Source: Acidobacteriota bacterium (GTDB taxonomy: Bacteria > Acidobacteriota > Polarisedimenticolia > QHYA01). From it: a DNA stretch of 14,407 nucleotides. Positions 13,062-14,407 of the stretch are shown in pieces. The notes beneath the pieces are model-generated. The model was given only the letters and a program-made list of their open reading frames with translations, was not told the origin of the DNA and made no database searches. Position numbers and translations under genes: made by a program. Positions within the stretch are counted from its first letter, which is position 1. Every line of letters starts with the position of its first letter. The DNA is taken from contig QHYA01000011.1 in assembly GCA_003223995.1 (NCBI GenBank), positions 1 through 14,407 on the forward strand, in the 5' to 3' direction.

Positions 13062-14015
13062 TCAATTGAGACGCACGATGCCGCTCCCCTTCGGATCATG
13101 GCGGCGGCCGAGCAGGAGCAGGGCCAGGAGGATCAGCACCCCCCCGAGCGCTTGCTGTGGTGGAGGGATTTCATGAAGAAGCACCGCGGCGAGGATGGCG
13201 GCGAAGAGCGGTTCGAGCGTGGCAATGAGGCTGGCGGAAGAGGCTCCCGCCCGGGCCAGCCCCCGCGTGTAAAGGGCATAGGCTCCGATCGTCGGGCCCG
13301 CAACGAGGGCGGCCAGGCAGAGCAGAACTGAAGGAGAGTGAAACACGGGCGCCAGGGAGCCCGGACTCTGCCACGGAAGCAGGAACAGCGCGCCGAATAG
13401 CATCGCGTAAACGACGACCGTCCCTGTTTCATATCTCCCCGACGCCCAGGCGCCATAGATCGAATAGAGAGCATAGGTCAGACCGGCGGCAAAGCCGAAA
13501 AAAATCCCGACGGGGTCGAGCTGCCGCTCCTGCATGGAGAAGAGACCGGCGACGAGCGCCGTCCCGGCAGCGGCGAGAAGGAGCGCGGCCGCCCGCAATC
13601 GGGAAAGAGACTCCCCCCAGAAAACCCATGAGAAGAGCGCGATCCAGGCGGGAGCCGTGTAGAGCAGCACGACCGCAACCGCGATCGGCGTGCGCCGGAC
13701 GGCCTCGATGTAGAAGAAATAGAAGAGGGTCACGCTGGCAAACCCCCCGAGCGCGAAGCCGGGGAGGTCCGCGGCGGCAACGATGAGATCGCGTGGCCTT
13801 CTCAGGACGAGGAAGGCGGCAAGGACGATCCCTCCGCCCGCCGCCCGGGCGAAGGCAATGGAGAGCGGCGACATTCCCCCCTCACGGGACAGGTAGCGGT
13901 AGAAGATGCCAAGCGTGCTCCAGAGGAGCGCTGCTCCGGCCACGGAAAGAGCGCCCGGCAGTGTGGAACCTCGTCGCTGGCGGCGGGGGGACAGGCTGGC
14001 GATCTCGCTCAACAT
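13062..14015 (-). CDS. EamA/DMT-superfamily membrane transporter
   Basis: 317 residues, about ten hydrophobic segments in two homologous halves (about 20-158 and 168-303), the EamA repeat layout. Each half ends in the family-typical stretch: PAWIALFSWVFWGE (122-135) and LEPLFAAILAAVLLHE (267-282). Members export amino acids or other small metabolites through the inner membrane; the sequence does not reveal the substrate. The N-terminus is basic (SPRRQRRG) before the first segment. The start ATG 14015 has no visible ribosome binding site. TACGAT lies only a few bases upstream, so a leaderless message is possible. It faces the adenosyltransferase gene across 44 bases and converges with the hybrid kinase. 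Confidence 0.92.
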   Translation of the reverse strand: MLSEIASLSPRRQRRGSTLPGALSVAGAALLWSTLGIFYRYLSREGGMSPLSIAFARAAGGGIVLAAFLVLRRPRDLIVAAADLPGFALGGFASVTLFYFFYIEAVRRTPIAVAVVLLYTAPAWIALFSWVFWGESLSRLRAAALLLAAAGTALVAGLFSMQERQLDPVGIFFGFAAGLTYALYSIYGAWASGRYETGTVVVYAMLFGALFLLPWQSPGSLAPVFHSPSVLLCLAALVAGPTIGAYALYTRGLARAGASSASLIATLEPLFAAILAAVLLHEIPPPQQALGGVLILLALLLLGRRHDPKGSGIVRLN

Positions 14016-14059
14016 GCTATCGTAACAGCGACTGCGGCGCGGCGGATGAAAACCGGACT

Positions 14060-14407
14060 ATGAAGATCTACACCCGCACGGGAGACGACGGAACAACCGG
14101 CCTGTTCGGCGGCGGGAGGGTGCGGAAGGATGCGGTCCGCGTCGCTGCTTACGGCGCCGTAGACGAGCTGAACGCCTCCATCGGCTTGGCCCGGGCCGTG
14201 CGCCGCGCGGAGGGTGACGGCGCAGACGCCAAGACCTCCCATGGGGGCCGACCCCCGAGCGCCGATGCCGATCTCGAGGCCCTTCTCGCCCGCGTTCAGA
14301 GCGACCTTTTCGAACTCGGCGCCGACCTGGCGACGCCTCCGGCTTCCAAGGCCGAACGGCACGTGAGGCGCATTGGCCCGCAAGATGCTCATTATCTGGA
14401 GGAGGCG
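14060..14407 (+). CDS. PduO-type ATP:cob(I)alamin adenosyltransferase (3' end outside window)
   Basis: The first 116 codons of a usually ~180-200-residue enzyme; the window ends in frame. The enzyme transfers the adenosyl group of ATP to cob(I)alamin, making coenzyme B12 in the cytosol. The N-terminal motif MKIYTRTGDDGTTGLFGGGR (1-20), with the glycine- and threonine-rich ATP-binding loop, and AYGAVDELNASIGLAR (30-45) are diagnostic. A Gly/Ser-rich stretch at about 50-70 lengthens the loop before LEALLARVQSDLFELGADLATP (72-93). The ATG at 14060 is chosen because the motif begins there; no strong ribosome binding site is seen. No cobalamin riboswitch or B12 enzyme is in view, so the client enzyme is unknown. 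Confidence 0.95.
   Translation, partial: MKIYTRTGDDGTTGLFGGGRVRKDAVRVAAYGAVDELNASIGLARAVRRAEGDGADAKTSHGGRPPSADADLEALLARVQSDLFELGADLATPPASKAERHVRRIGPQDAHYLEEA

Noticed and set aside
14046..14063. Five-codon frame whose stop overlaps the adenosyltransferase ATG
   Set aside because: Too short to judge and no ribosome binding site; chance ATG...TGA is likely.

Overview
The window is a high-GC stretch from a Gram-negative bacterium: it encodes a TonB-dependent outer-membrane receptor and a periplasmic binding protein. No rRNA, tRNA, CRISPR array, insertion sequence or phage gene is visible. An Acidobacteriota-like or other deep-soil or subsurface lineage is a reasonable guess, from the fused alpha/beta 2-oxoacid dehydrogenase E1, many TTG/GTG starts, and hybrid kinases with C-terminal receivers. 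This is inference only, because the window holds no phylogenetic marker beyond a trpS scrap.

Left block (1-5790), minus strand, transcribed right to left. An aconitase (acnA type) is followed after 11 bases by a single-chain E1 alpha/beta thiamine-diphosphate dehydrogenase, after 10 bases by a DsrE-like protein, and then, through a 4-base GTGA overlap, by a TusA-like protein cut by the window edge. The spacing says one operon that pairs central carbon metabolism with sulfur-relay-type proteins. A sigma70-like promoter can be drawn just in front of acnA.

Junction (about 5777-6165). A plus-strand reading frame encodes only the last ~77 residues of a tryptophanyl-tRNA synthetase, next to the acnA promoter. 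It is most simply a remnant of trpS left by a rearrangement. A palindrome and a strong ribosome binding site precede the next gene.

Centre (6166-10935), plus strand. A TonB-dependent receptor, a solute-binding protein of the ABC_sub_bind (DUF534) type and a hybrid histidine kinase follow each other with stop/start overlaps (TTGA, ATGA) and no transporter permease or ATPase. This looks like an outer-membrane-to-cytoplasm sensing module. The receptor carries a c-type-heme-like CAECH motif formed by its only two cysteines. The kinase reading frame is broken by a net loss of one base near 9493, at the second membrane segment.

Right block (10936-14407). A 288-base intergenic region contains a good sigma54-type (-24/-12) element lying inside a 7-bp inverted repeat. 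Downstream is a second, intact PAS-containing hybrid kinase. It converges, across a hairpin, on a minus-strand EamA/DMT-type permease. Divergent from the permease is a PduO-type cobalamin adenosyltransferase, cut by the right edge.
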